Of a stretch of 64,000 bases of DNA, positions 34,480-43,333 are shown in pieces (the stretch's first letter is position 1; every line of letters begins with the position of its first letter). Under the pieces are notes generated by a model. It searched no databases and had not been told where the DNA came from. It saw nothing but the letters and a program-made list of their open reading frames with translations. Source of the stretch: Burkholderia sp. WP9 (GTDB taxonomy: Bacteria; Pseudomonadota; Gammaproteobacteria; Burkholderiales; Burkholderiaceae); assembly GCF_900104795.1 (NCBI RefSeq), contig NZ_FNTG01000002.1, forward strand, positions 558,001-622,000, read 5' to 3'. A program made the position numbers and the translations under genes.

Positions 34480-35427
34480 ATGCCAAAACAAATGCGCGCG
34501 CTTTACGGGGCGGCCTGGCAGTTCACTTTCCTGATGTTGCTGATCGACTGCATATGGGCGGCCCGTATCGGCTTTCGGCTCGAGCGCAGCGGCGTCGCGC
34601 TGACCATCGCGCTGACTTGCGGCCTCGTTGTGATTGACGCAGTGCTGTGGATCGTTTCGCGCGTGCCTTTCAAAAACGTCGACAGATCGATGTTTTATCG
34701 GAACGTGCTCGACGCGTTCTTGTGGATCACCGTTATGGCCACGTTCAGCAAGGTCGGCGTCGTATTCCAGTATCTGTGCGTGACGACGAATTTCCCGCTC
34801 GCGACCCATGCATTCATTGCCGCCGACGCCGCGCTCGGATTCCACTGGCCCGATCTCTATCGATGGGTTCAGGCGCACCCGTGGCTGCACACGGCGCTTG
34901 CCTGCGCCTATAAGTCCGGCGCCTGTCAGCTCCTCGTCATTCCGGCCATTCTCGCGGTGACCCGCAACACGCAGGACTATGCAGAGTTCGTCGTGCAGTT
35001 CATGGTGTCGGCTACGCTGGTGATATTGATCGCTCTGCCCTTTCCGGCTGAAAGCGCCTTCGTGCATTTCGGCATTCACGATCCCAATACGGCCTCGACC
35101 GTGTCGGACTTTGCCGTTTTCAGAAGCGGCCACACGCGAGAACTGAATCTGTCATTAGCGCAGGGACTGGTTTCCTTCCCGTCGCTGCATACGATTCTGG
35201 CGCTCTGCTACGCGTATGCATTGCGTCACGTTCGGTATGTCTTTCCCATGGCGATTGCGCTGAACGCCTTAATGATCATCTCGACGCTCACGCAGGGCGG
35301 CCACTACCTGGCCGACGTTCTGTCAGGACTGGTCGCCGGCGCTGTTGTGATCTGCGTGGTCCGCAGGGCCGTTTTCCGGCTGGCCGTTCCGGCCGCCGAG
35401 CAGATTCCTTCGGCCGTGACATCGTAA
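34480..35427 (+). CDS. PAP2-family membrane phosphatase/transferase (Aur1/Ipt1-like)
   Basis: A 315-residue polytopic membrane protein with about six helices. The PAP2 active-site motifs are present in degenerate, Aur1-like form: SGHTRE, then FPSLHTILALCYAYALR (the S-x-x-H motif), and GGHYLADVLSGLVAG (the R/G-H-x-x-x-D motif). Such enzymes transfer or remove phosphate from lipid head groups, with activity facing the periplasm. Burkholderiaceae use PAP2-type enzymes in phospholipid and ornithine-lipid remodelling, but the substrate here is unknown. Start: ATG 34480 with GAGAGACC just upstream. Confidence 0.8.
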   Translation: MPKQMRALYGAAWQFTFLMLLIDCIWAARIGFRLERSGVALTIALTCGLVVIDAVLWIVSRVPFKNVDRSMFYRNVLDAFLWITVMATFSKVGVVFQYLCVTTNFPLATHAFIAADAALGFHWPDLYRWVQAHPWLHTALACAYKSGACQLLVIPAILAVTRNTQDYAEFVVQFMVSATLVILIALPFPAESAFVHFGIHDPNTASTVSDFAVFRSGHTRELNLSLAQGLVSFPSLHTILALCYAYALRHVRYVFPMAIALNALMIISTLTQGGHYLADVLSGLVAGAVVICVVRRAVFRLAVPAAEQIPSAVTS

Positions 35428-35691
35428 GGTTTGCGTGGCATCGCGCTTTTTAGCCTGCTGCGGGAAATGCAGCTTATATTGATGTTGAGCGTGTTCCTGC
35501 ATCAACGGGACTGCCGGTTCAGCGCAATCGCCGCGCTCGTACTGGCGATCGGGGCCTTGGAGTGGGTGGTTGGCGCGGCATGAAATGCGCGCCACGCACA
35601 CACCCTGGTATGATGCCCATCGCGCTTCTTTTGCGGAGTCCGGTTCACCAATGCTCCCCGCGCTGCTTTTCCTATCGTCACGAGATCCATC

Positions 35692-35958
35692 ATGCCCGCC
35701 CAACACGACAAAGTCCCCGCTGACAGCGCCACGCCGGGCCAAGCCAGGCGCCGAACCATGCCCATTGCGGCGCGCAATCTTCTGATGGTGGCCGTCGGCG
35801 TCGCGGTCTTCGCGATCGTGGCGACCGTCGTGCTCTATGGTCCGATCACATACGGCGACGAGATTCCGAACTTCGGCATCATCCTCATGCTGACGGTGCC
35901 GGTTATCGCGGGCGTGGCGTTCCGGGTCGGGCTCGATGCGTGGCTTGACAGAAAATGA
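35692..35958 (+). CDS. Small two-helix membrane protein, function unknown
   Basis: An 88-residue protein with a charged N-terminal tail (about 25 residues) and two hydrophobic helices (NLLMVAVGVAVFAIVATVVLY and IPNFGIILMLTVPVIAGVAF), ending in GLDAWLDRK. It resembles many small Burkholderia inner-membrane proteins of unknown role. A TATGAT hexamer at about 35609-35614 could be its -10 element. It is isolated between the PAP2 gene and the convergent two-component operon. The coding call rests on the clean membrane-protein pattern and ORF position. Confidence 0.6.
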   Translation: MPAQHDKVPADSATPGQARRRTMPIAARNLLMVAVGVAVFAIVATVVLYGPITYGDEIPNFGIILMLTVPVIAGVAFRVGLDAWLDRK

Positions 35959-36075
35959 AGAAAGGACGCCCGGCAGCAAGGCGACCGCTCGCCGGACCCG
36001 CGACGTGTAAGCCAGGTGACGGCCAGGCGCGCGGAAGATGGCATGGCCCGAACCGTACGCGGGAAGTCGCGATCG

Positions 36076-37431
36076 CTAGCGTGGCGAGCCACTGAAAGGC
36101 AACACGACCCACACCTCCAGCCCGCCACCCTCGCGCGCATGAAACTGCAGATTGCCGCCATGCAGCCGCGCAATCCGCTCGACGATCGCCAGCCCCAATC
36201 CCGTACCGCCGCTATGCGAACGCGCATTGCGGCCGCGCTGGAACGGCGCCTTGAGCTGCTCCAGCTCGGTCGCTGAAAGGCCCTTGCCACGATCGCCGAC
36301 CGCCACATACACCGCCTCGCGCGTCGCCCAGCTTCGTACCGCGAGTCCGGTTCCGGCGTAGACGATCGCGTTCTGCATCAGGTTCATCAAAAGCCGCATC
36401 ATGCTGATCGGACGATAAGGCACAGGCGGCAGATTCGCGAGAGAGAGATCGAACTCGTGCCCGAGCCCCGCGAAATCGCCCGCGAGCCGTTCGATCAATG
36501 CATTCAGATCACCCGGCTCCGGCTGCTCGCGCTCGCCGCTGCCCGCGTAATCCATGAACTGCTGCAGGATCGTTTCGATCTGATCCAGATAGGATTCGGC
36601 GGCGACCGCGAAGCTGCTGTCGCTGCCGTCGGGCATCGCCATGGCCATTGAAAGTCGCAGCTTGGTGAGCGGCGTGCGGATGTCGTGCGAGATGCCGGCC
36701 AGCATCAGCGCGCGCGTCGCCTCGGCTTGCTGCAACGCTTGCGTCATCTGATTGAAGGCGCCGCTCACGGCGGCGATTTCGGTGGGGCCGTCGGTCGGCA
36801 GCGGCGCGGGCATTTCACCGGCGCTCACGCGGCGCGCCGCACGCGTCAACTCCTGGAGCGGCCGGTTCAGGTGGCGCTGGATCACGTAACCGGTCAACGC
36901 GGCCAGCGCGCCCAGGCCGAGCGACAGCAGGATGGCGGCGTCGAGTCCATTACCCTGCGCGTCCTCGGGAACCGGCAGCGCGATCCAGTACGGCGCCTGT
37001 GGCGCATCGGCCGGGCCGTGCATCCGGATCCACAGGCGCTGGCCACCCACGGACTGCCAGCGCGCCGGCATATCGGCGGGCAAGTGCGCGCGCAAGCTAT
37101 CGAGAAACAGGTCGCGCTGATAGATGCGATAGGCGCGCATCCAATTCCGCGGCGGCGTCTCAAAGGCTTCGGCCGGCAATTGCGCGCGAGCGTCGAGGCG
37201 CGCCGTCAATTCGACGCGCGCCTTGGGTGGCGTTGCCGCGAGCAGATTGTCGAGCGTGGTCACATACGTGGCGAACACAGCCGCGGCGCGCTCGACGCGA
37301 GGCCGCTGCACGTAGTGCAGCAGCACGCCGAGCGCGCACACCTGGCTCAACATCACGAGCGCGATCAGCAGCGCGATATTGCGCGCCAGCAGCGTTCTGG
37401 GCAGCGCTCTTTGCAGCAGCGAGCGCGTCAT
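36076..37431 (-). CDS. EnvZ-type sensor histidine kinase
   Basis: A 451-residue inner-membrane kinase. TM1 is at about 12-35, a periplasmic domain of about 125 residues follows, TM2 is AAILLSLGLGALAALTGYVI, then HAMP (LNRPLQELTRAARRVSAGEM). HisKA contains LAGISHDIRTPLTKLRLSM, and HATPase follows with NLMQNAIVYA, VGDRGKGL and SGGTGLGLAIVERIARLHGG. ATG 37431 overlaps the stop of the upstream response regulator by 4 bp; a longer frame into the regulator exists but is not needed. With the regulator and the EF-hand gene upstream it forms a compact minus-strand unit. The signal is unknown. Confidence 0.92.
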   Translation of the reverse strand: MTRSLLQRALPRTLLARNIALLIALVMLSQVCALGVLLHYVQRPRVERAAAVFATYVTTLDNLLAATPPKARVELTARLDARAQLPAEAFETPPRNWMRAYRIYQRDLFLDSLRAHLPADMPARWQSVGGQRLWIRMHGPADAPQAPYWIALPVPEDAQGNGLDAAILLSLGLGALAALTGYVIQRHLNRPLQELTRAARRVSAGEMPAPLPTDGPTEIAAVSGAFNQMTQALQQAEATRALMLAGISHDIRTPLTKLRLSMAMAMPDGSDSSFAVAAESYLDQIETILQQFMDYAGSGEREQPEPGDLNALIERLAGDFAGLGHEFDLSLANLPPVPYRPISMMRLLMNLMQNAIVYAGTGLAVRSWATREAVYVAVGDRGKGLSATELEQLKAPFQRGRNARSHSGGTGLGLAIVERIARLHGGNLQFHAREGGGLEVWVVLPFSGSPR

Positions 37432-38141
37432 GAGTCGACGTCCGCTGCCAGCATGTAACCCACGCCCCACACGGTCTTGATGAAGCGCGGCTTGGACGGA
37501 TCGGCCTCCACGATCTGCCGGAGCCGCAGCACCTGCACGTCGATGCTGCGATCGAGCGCATCGTGGTCGCGGCCCCGCGCGCGCGCCAGCAGATTGTCGC
37601 GGCTCACCGGCCGGTTCGGCGACGAGGCGAGCGCGACCAGCAACAACATCTGCGCCGAATGAATGTCCAGCAACTCGCCCGCGCGCGACAGTTGCTGCTT
37701 GGCGACATCGAGAGAGAAATCGCCGAAGCGCACGCTTTGCGAGGTCACGGTGACCTCGCCCGATGCGATCTTCTGGCGACGCAGCAGCGCATTGATGCGC
37801 GCTACCAGTTCACGCGGCAGGAACGGTTTGGCGAGATAGTCGTCGGCGCCGGTTTCGAGGCCGAGCACCCGGTCGAGCGGGTCGCCCTTCGCGGTCAGCA
37901 TCAGGATCGGCAAGGTTTGGCCCTGCTCGCGCAGGCGGGCGCAGATGGCGAGGCCGTCCTCTTCGCCGATCATCAGATCGAGCACCAGCAGATCGAACGG
38001 TTCGCGCTCCAGATAGCGGTCGAGACGCTTGCCGTCTTCGGCGACTCTCACGTCGAAGCCGTGGCCGCGCAGGAAACGCTGCAGCATGTTGCGCAATTCG
38101 ACTTCGTCGTCGAGCACGATGATTTTCGCGGGGCGATCCAT
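37428..38141 (-). CDS. OmpR-family response regulator
   Basis: A 237-residue regulator. The receiver has IIVLDDEVELRNML, phospho-acceptor Asp in LLVLDLMIGEEDG, LTAKGDP and the Lys in YLAKPF. The winged-helix DNA-binding domain ends in SIDVQVLRLRQIVEADPSKPRFIKTVWGVGYML. Start: ATG 38141, preceded by AAGGAGC at good spacing, is preferred over an upstream Met at 38180. It is translationally coupled to the kinase downstream. The 135-bp gap to the EF-hand gene may hold its own promoter. Confidence 0.93.
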   Translation of the reverse strand: MDRPAKIIVLDDEVELRNMLQRFLRGHGFDVRVAEDGKRLDRYLEREPFDLLVLDLMIGEEDGLAICARLREQGQTLPILMLTAKGDPLDRVLGLETGADDYLAKPFLPRELVARINALLRRQKIASGEVTVTSQSVRFGDFSLDVAKQQLSRAGELLDIHSAQMLLLVALASSPNRPVSRDNLLARARGRDHDALDRSIDVQVLRLRQIVEADPSKPRFIKTVWGVGYMLAADVDS

Positions 38142-38276
38142 GCGAAAGCTCCTTGGTTCAGCTGGCGGTTGGTCGGGCATCAGGCACGATCGGAGTATGA
38201 CGGGCCGATGCTTGCGTGTCCGGTGAGCGCCGCGCCGCGCGCCGCGACTCTACGGTCCCGCCCATCGCTTCGCGGC

Positions 38277-38570
38277 TCAGTGCGCTGCCCCGCGTTCCTG
38301 CATGAATGCCTCGATCTGCGGCAGGGTGATGTAGCCCGCCTTCTGCGTATCGATTTCATCAAAGTGCTTCGCCAGCATCGGCATGCCGGAGGCGGCCTGA
38401 TCTTTGGTGAGCTTGCCGTCGTGCGTGGTATTGGCATTCGCAAAGCGCGTTTGCAACTGCTGCACCATGCGCTCCATGCGCTGCGGATTGCCGGCTTGAG
38501 GCGCGGCGGTCTGGGCGAACGTGACGGTGGATGCGCTGCACAGCAACACGATAGCGATCAACTTTTTCAT
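38277..38570 (-). CDS. Secreted EF-hand domain protein
   Basis: A 97-residue protein with a signal peptide (MKKLIAIVLLCSASTVTFAQ) and two EF-hand-like loops: NANTTHDGKLTKDQ and DEIDTQKAGYITLPQ. The loops keep some oxygen ligands but deviate from canonical D-x-D-x-D-G, so Ca2+ binding is uncertain. AAGGAG eight bases upstream supports ATG 38570. Position directly upstream of an OmpR/EnvZ pair on the same strand suggests it may be part of the stimulus or output of that system, as in many Burkholderia genomes; inference. Confidence 0.75.
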   Translation of the reverse strand: MKKLIAIVLLCSASTVTFAQTAAPQAGNPQRMERMVQQLQTRFANANTTHDGKLTKDQAASGMPMLAKHFDEIDTQKAGYITLPQIEAFMQERGAAH

Positions 38571-39111
38571 GACTGACTCCTTCGTTTGAGCCACCGGCCG
38601 TCGCCTGCCTTTTGCCGCGATCCGTTTCGATGACAGACCGAATTCTTGAGGAAGCGCCGCCGGAAGGCAACGCCACAATCATGTCGACTTATGTCACGCG
38701 TTTCACCCACCCGCAGCCGATGATGAAGACACTGCGCCATGGGCGCCGGACGTGCATGTATTCACGGGATTGATGCCGGGTTGATGACCCCGAAACGGCT
38801 GTGAAAGCAGCATAGGACATGCCGTCGCGAGGAAAGCCTGGTGAATTCCCGTTGTTGTGAGGAATTTGGAGTCGCCGGGAATAAAGCGGTCGGCACACCG
38901 GTTACTGAAGGAGACAAACGAAAGAGAGAAGCGCGTGCGATTTCATTCCGACGAATGCGGAATGGGCCTTGCTGGACGTTATTCATCATGCGAGCCATGT
39001 CCATTCGTTGGACATATCTGTCCAACTATCGCATTCGCGAGCGCATGCATGAAACCGGCTCGGACAGACCCGAACCGGCGCCACCAGGTAACCCTTGGGG
39101 GAAAACATCAG
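38571..39111. other. Intergenic region with a 20-bp palindrome; no convincing gene in most of it
   Basis: This 541-bp stretch lies between the EF-hand gene (minus) and an 81-codon gene (plus). It is somewhat AT-richer around 38770-39000. A long plus-strand frame from 38857 joins the small downstream gene but has Cys/Arg-rich, non-protein-like composition before 39112. The notable element is the palindrome at 39007-39026. Confidence 0.45.
39007..39026. promoter_or_regulatory. 20-bp interrupted palindrome, possible operator
   Basis: GTTGGACA (39007-39014) and TGTCCAAC (39019-39026) are perfect inverted 8-bp arms around TATC. The element lies 86 bp upstream of the small gene at 39112. Spacing and symmetry suit a dimeric helix-turn-helix regulator. 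The regulator is unknown. Confidence 0.45.
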
Positions 39112-39357
39112 ATGAACCATCTGGAAATCGACAGGGAAATCGCCCACCTCGAACGCGTATTCGTGGTCATCTCCACCAACGACCACATTCCGCTGTCCTA
39201 TTGGCAGCAGCGCCTGCATGGTTTGGTGAAGCCATGTTTAATGCCGTCACAACGAGAACGCGTCGCGCGCCTCGTGGAAATGCTGCGCCTGCTAGAAGAA
39301 GCGGAGGAAGTTTTGCGCGCCAAACCTCCGCTACATCGCACCGGCACCCGGTCGTGA
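39112..39357 (+). CDS. Small hypothetical protein
   Basis: An 81-residue protein, MNHLEIDREIAHLERVFVVI at the N-terminus, then an amphipathic helical region (RERVARLVEMLRLLEEAEEVLR) that could form a coiled coil. No family is recognised. It has a G-rich stretch (TTGGGGGA) upstream as a loose ribosome-binding site and a palindrome 86 bp upstream. The Leu/Glu-rich helix pattern looks like real protein, unlike the preceding part of the same frame. Confidence 0.55.
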   Translation: MNHLEIDREIAHLERVFVVISTNDHIPLSYWQQRLHGLVKPCLMPSQRERVARLVEMLRLLEEAEEVLRAKPPLHRTGTRS

Positions 39358-39408
39358 CGCCGCGCCCTCGAACCAGCGGCGCCGCATTCAGATCTCGCGC
39401 ACGCGTCT

Positions 39409-40659
39409 TCAACCGGTCAGTATTCGCGCGCCGAGAGCCAGCACGAGCGCCGGCAGCATCACCAGCGCCCCTACCTTCAGAAATTTCATGAAGCTCACGT
39501 CTTCGCCCTCGCGGCGGATCGCGCTGAGCCAGAGGATCGTTGCCAGTGAACCGGTGATGGACAGGTTCGGCCCCAAATCCACGCCGATCAGCAGCGCGTC
39601 GATCACGCGCTCCGGGCTGTGGGCCTGCATCACGGTCGAACTGGCGATCAACCCGGCCGGCAGGTTGTTCATCAGATTGCTGCCGATCGCGATGATGCTG
39701 CCGGCCCAGCCCGCCGCGGCCAGTTCGTCGTGTTGCGCGGCGCGCTGCGCCAGTTGGGCGAGCGCCGTAATGACGCCGGTGTGATCGAGCATCTCGACGA
39801 GCACGAACAGTGCGGCGACGAGCGGCAGCACGCTCCACGAGATCTCGCGGATCATCGGCAGCGGCGATTTGCGCTCCTGGATCAGCACGATCAACGCGGT
39901 CAGCGCGCCGAGTATCGCGGTGGGCAAGCCGAGCGCGACATCGAATGCCGAGACCGTCAGCAGCACGGCAGCCGTCACCGCGATGCCCGCCAGCGCCACG
40001 CGCCCGCTCGACGACAGTTCGAGCGGTTCGAGATTGGCCTCGCAGGTGCCGGCGAGCGCCTCACGCTGGGTCCAGCGCAGCATCGCGTAGGTCGCGATGA
40101 TCGACAGGAGCGAGGGCAGCGTGAAGCGCAGCAGCCAGGCGCCGAGCGCCGGCGTGTGATTGCCGTACAGCACGATGTTGGCCGGATTCGAGATCGGCAG
40201 CACGAAGCTCGCCGCATTGGCAATGAACGCGCAGACGAACAGCAGCGGCAACGGATCCGTCTTCGCTTTTTTGGCGGCGGCGAACACGGCCGGGGTGAGG
40301 ACGACGGCGGTGGCGTCGTTCGATAGAAAAGCGGTGATCACCACGCCGACCAGATAGACGAGCAGGAAAAGCCTGCGCGGCGAGCCTTGGGCGTGATTGA
40401 CCGCGAGCACGGCCACCCAGTCGAACAACCCTTCACGGCGGCCCACTTCCGACAGCAGCATCATGCCGAAAAGGAAGAGATAGACGTCGGTGCCCTTGCC
40501 GATCGCCTCGATCGCCAGATGCACGGGCAATAGCCCGAGCGACACCAGCAGCAACGCGCCGGCCACGGCCCAGACAGCCTCCGGCCATTTGAACGGCCGG
40601 GTGATGACACCCGCCGTGGCGACCGCGGCGATGCCCCAAGACAGAAAAATGGAATTCAC
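39409..40659 (-). CDS. ArsB/NhaD-like (ion transporter superfamily) permease
   Basis: A 416-residue inner-membrane protein with 11-12 hydrophobic segments. Characteristic motifs are LFLFGMMLLSEVGRREGLFDWVAV, VITAFLSNDATAVVLTPAVFAAA, NAASFVLPISNPANIVLYG, AIGSNLMNNLPAGL and LLIGVDLGPNLSITGSLATILW. These match the ArsB arsenite antiporter branch. No arsR or arsC lies beside it, so arsenite export is only a family-based suggestion; a related anion or Na+/H+ function is possible. Confidence 0.85.
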   Translation of the reverse strand: MNSIFLSWGIAAVATAGVITRPFKWPEAVWAVAGALLLVSLGLLPVHLAIEAIGKGTDVYLFLFGMMLLSEVGRREGLFDWVAVLAVNHAQGSPRRLFLLVYLVGVVITAFLSNDATAVVLTPAVFAAAKKAKTDPLPLLFVCAFIANAASFVLPISNPANIVLYGNHTPALGAWLLRFTLPSLLSIIATYAMLRWTQREALAGTCEANLEPLELSSSGRVALAGIAVTAAVLLTVSAFDVALGLPTAILGALTALIVLIQERKSPLPMIREISWSVLPLVAALFVLVEMLDHTGVITALAQLAQRAAQHDELAAAGWAGSIIAIGSNLMNNLPAGLIASSTVMQAHSPERVIDALLIGVDLGPNLSITGSLATILWLSAIRREGEDVSFMKFLKVGALVMLPALVLALGARILTG

Positions 40660-40792
40660 AACGTAAGCCCTGGATTCTTGATAAGTGCGAGCACGGGATT
40701 TCGCCCTCGCTTCGCAGCCGCACCATGAGCCGGCGGCCGCAGGCGCTCACTTTAGCAAGTTGCGCGCCTGCGGCGAAGCCGTTGGCCGCGCT

Positions 40793-41809
40793 TCATCCCA
40801 CCCGGCTCACCGCGGCGATGCAGTCGCGCCCGTTGTCCTTCGCGCTGTACAACTGCGTATCCACCAGGTTGACGAAGGCCACCGGGTCGCCCGCCTCTGC
40901 CGGAATCGTCGTGCCGACGCCGAAGCTGGCCGTCACCGTCTGCCGGAACGGCGAGCGCTCATGCGCGATCTGCTCGGCGGAAATCCGCTCGCGGCAACGC
41001 TCGGCCACCTGGCGCGCGGCCTCGGCGCCGGTGTTGGGCAGGATCAGCACGAACTCTTCCCCGCCGAAGCGGCCGACGAAGTCACCCGGCCGCACCGCGC
41101 CGCTCAGCACGCCGGCCAGCCGCCTCAGGCACTCGTCGCCCTGCACGTGCCCGTAGTAATCGTTGTAGGACTTGAAGAAGTCGATATCGACCATGACCAA
41201 CGAGAGCGGCGCCGCATGGCGCAAGGCCGCGCTCCATTCCCGTTGCAGGTTGGCGTCGAACGCGCGCCGATTGCCGACGCCCGTCAGGCCGTCCCTGAAC
41301 GACAGCGCCTCGAGTTCGCGTTGCAGCGCGGCCAGTTTCTCCTCGGTCTTCTTGCGCTCGCTGATATCGAACATGAAGCCGACCAGCGATTCCACCTCGC
41401 CCTGCGCGTCGCGCACCACGTGCACCACGTCGCGCAGCCACACGTATTCGCCCCGACTCGTCAATGCGCGATAGTCGGCTTCGTGATCGGTGCCGGCCTT
41501 CGATTGCGCCACGCAGAATTCGACCACCTTGTCGCGGTCGTCCGGATGCATGCGCGCCGCCCAGTCCTGCACGGTTTTCCAGCTAGCGGGCGCCCAGCCG
41601 AGCAGGGCTTCGATCTGCGGGCCGATATAGGCGAACTCCATGGTCGCCCAATCGATCTTCCAGGGAATCGCCCTGGTCGATTCGAGCAACGTGCGGTAGA
41701 CCGCCGCGTCGTGCTCCAGGTAGCCTTCCACCCCGGCTGCGGCAGCCGCCGTGTCGTGCCGCAGAAAATCCGCGCCGAGCGCGACAGCGTTGTTATCGAT
41801 TCTGTTCAT
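40793..41809 (-). CDS. PAS-GGDEF diguanylate cyclase (soluble)
   Basis: A 338-residue cytoplasmic protein. A PAS domain spans about 35-150 (WKIDWATMEFAYIGPQIEALLGW, with PAC motif DYRALTSRGEYVWLRDVVHVV to GFMFDISERKK). A coiled linker leads to GGDEF (RDGLTGVGNRRAF, VDIDFFKSYNDYYGHVQGD, VGRFGGEEFVLILP). The inhibitory site R-P-G-D precedes GGEEF by five residues, so product inhibition is likely. The ligand of the PAS domain is unknown. Start ATG 41809, with GAGGAGAG about 10 nt upstream; a Met at 41842 is less likely. It is the third GGDEF protein in the window. Confidence 0.9.
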   Translation of the reverse strand: MNRIDNNAVALGADFLRHDTAAAAAGVEGYLEHDAAVYRTLLESTRAIPWKIDWATMEFAYIGPQIEALLGWAPASWKTVQDWAARMHPDDRDKVVEFCVAQSKAGTDHEADYRALTSRGEYVWLRDVVHVVRDAQGEVESLVGFMFDISERKKTEEKLAALQRELEALSFRDGLTGVGNRRAFDANLQREWSAALRHAAPLSLVMVDIDFFKSYNDYYGHVQGDECLRRLAGVLSGAVRPGDFVGRFGGEEFVLILPNTGAEAARQVAERCRERISAEQIAHERSPFRQTVTASFGVGTTIPAEAGDPVAFVNLVDTQLYSAKDNGRDCIAAVSRVG

Positions 41810-42038
41810 TGGCCTCAACTCTCCTCGCGGTTCAGCCGGCAAATTACCACAGCGCCCTGTCGCGCGGCCCGTTAAGGCCGCCGCCGCGCGTCATTCCGGC
41901 GACATTAGCGTCACGGTTACAACAATGTGTTCTCTTCTGCATGCCTATTCAGTTTTCATTGGCATCCCTACCATCCGCACTTCATCTGCATTTATCTGCA
42001 TTCGTCGGTTATCGCCGACGCCCCACGAGCGCGACACA

Positions 42039-42593
42039 ATGAAATCCAGCCCTGCCCAACCAGACCGCTACCACGGCGCCGCCATTGCCTTGCACTGGCT
42101 GATCGCGGCGTTGATGATCTGCGGCTTCTATATCGGCTGGATCATGACCGATATCCCCGGCTTCACGCCCACCAAGCTCAAATATTTCTCCTGGCACAAG
42201 TGGATCGGCGTGACCGTGTTCGTGCTCGCCGTGGCCCGCGTGCTGTGGCGCGCCACCCACCGCGCGCCGGCGCTCGACAGCGCCACGCCCGCCTGGCAGA
42301 AGGCCGCCGCGCATCTCGTGCACGCCGTGCTGTACGTGTTGATGCTGGCCATTCCGCTGTCCGGCTACTTCTATAGCTCCGCTGCCGGCATTCAGGTGGT
42401 GTATCTGGGCATCGTGCCGCTGCCCACCTTGATCGGCCCGGATCAGGCGCTCAAGGCGAGCCTGCGCACCGTCCACGTGCTGCTCAACTACACGTTGCTC
42501 GCCCTCGTTGCAATGCATGTGGCGGCGGCGCTCAAGCATCAGTTCCTCGACCGCGATGGATTGCTCGCGCGGATGGTTCCGTTCCTCAAGTAA
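42039..42593 (+). CDS. Cytochrome b561 family protein
   Basis: A 184-residue inner-membrane di-haem cytochrome with four helices. Candidate haem-ligating His are in YHGAAIALHWLIAALM (TM1), FSWHKWIGVTVFVLAVARVLW (TM2) and LLNYTLLALVAMHVAAALKHQFLDRD (TM4). The typical end motif is KHQFLDRDGLLARMVPFL. It probably passes electrons between quinols and a periplasmic acceptor. It precedes two yceI genes on the same strand, a linkage common in Proteobacteria (yceJ-yceI); the first yceI is 118 bp downstream. Start ATG 42039 gives the family length. Confidence 0.9.
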   Translation: MKSSPAQPDRYHGAAIALHWLIAALMICGFYIGWIMTDIPGFTPTKLKYFSWHKWIGVTVFVLAVARVLWRATHRAPALDSATPAWQKAAAHLVHAVLYVLMLAIPLSGYFYSSAAGIQVVYLGIVPLPTLIGPDQALKASLRTVHVLLNYTLLALVAMHVAAALKHQFLDRDGLLARMVPFLK

Positions 42594-42711
42594 CTGACCG
42601 GCAGGCAACTCATATCAGACGGACCGCAGGTCATTGGCAACGGTTTGTTGGCAATCTAATTCCCAGCGGTGCGCAATCAACGCACGCGGGTTCGATAGGA
42701 TGCGTACCACT

Positions 42712-43287
42712 ATGAAATCAAACTTTTATCTCTCCGCTCACCGTGTCACGCTCGCCGGCATAACGGCCATCTCGCTGTTCGGCGCGAGCTTCGCGCACGC
42801 CGATGTCGACACGAGCAAGAGCACCGTCATTGCCACCACGAAGCAGATGAACGTGCCCGTCGACGGCAAGTTCAGGAAGTTCTCGGCGCAACTGACTTTC
42901 GATCCGGCCAAACCGACCGCCGGCAGCGCCAATGTCTCGATCGACACGGGCAGCTACGACCTCGGCGCCGACGACTACAACAAGCAGGCCCAAGGCAAGG
43001 AATGGTTCGACAGCGCCGCCTACCCGGCCGCGACCTTCGTCTCCAGCGCGATCGCGCCGGCGGGCGGCAATCAGTACAAGATCACCGGCAAGCTCACCAT
43101 CAAGGGCAAGTCGCAAACCGTGGTGGTGCCCGTCACCATTGCAAGCCAGGGCGCCACGCAAACCTTCGACGGCGCGTTGCCGATCAAGCGCTCGCAATTC
43201 GATGTCGGCACCGGCGAATGGAAAGACACCTCCGTGGTCGCCGACGAAGTCGTCATTAAATTTCACCTCGTCGCTTCGAAGAAATAA
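42712..43287 (+). CDS. YceI family periplasmic lipocalin-like protein (first copy)
   Basis: A 191-residue protein: signal peptide (LAGITAISLFGASFAHA), then YceI beta-barrel (DTSKSTVIATTKQMNVPVDG, then ADDYNKQAQGKEWFDSAAYP and YKITGKLTIKGKSQTVVVPVTI). The family binds long isoprenoid chains such as polyprenol or quinone in its barrel. It diverges from the second copy and lacks the [11 protein letters not shown] N-terminal motif. ATG 42712 was chosen with AGGA about 11 nt upstream; a Met at 42700 is possible. Part of the cytochrome b561-YceI-YceI group. Confidence 0.88.
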   Translation: MKSNFYLSAHRVTLAGITAISLFGASFAHADVDTSKSTVIATTKQMNVPVDGKFRKFSAQLTFDPAKPTAGSANVSIDTGSYDLGADDYNKQAQGKEWFDSAAYPAATFVSSAIAPAGGNQYKITGKLTIKGKSQTVVVPVTIASQGATQTFDGALPIKRSQFDVGTGEWKDTSVVADEVVIKFHLVASKK

Positions 43288-43333
43288 CCCGACACCGAAG
43301 CGTCGCCACACTTTCTGAAACCTGGAGAACACC

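Noticed and set aside
38857..39111. Extending the 81-codon gene to an upstream start at 38857
   Set aside because: The added residues are Cys/Arg/Pro-rich without pattern and overlap the palindrome at 39007-39026; the start at 39112 gives a clean protein.
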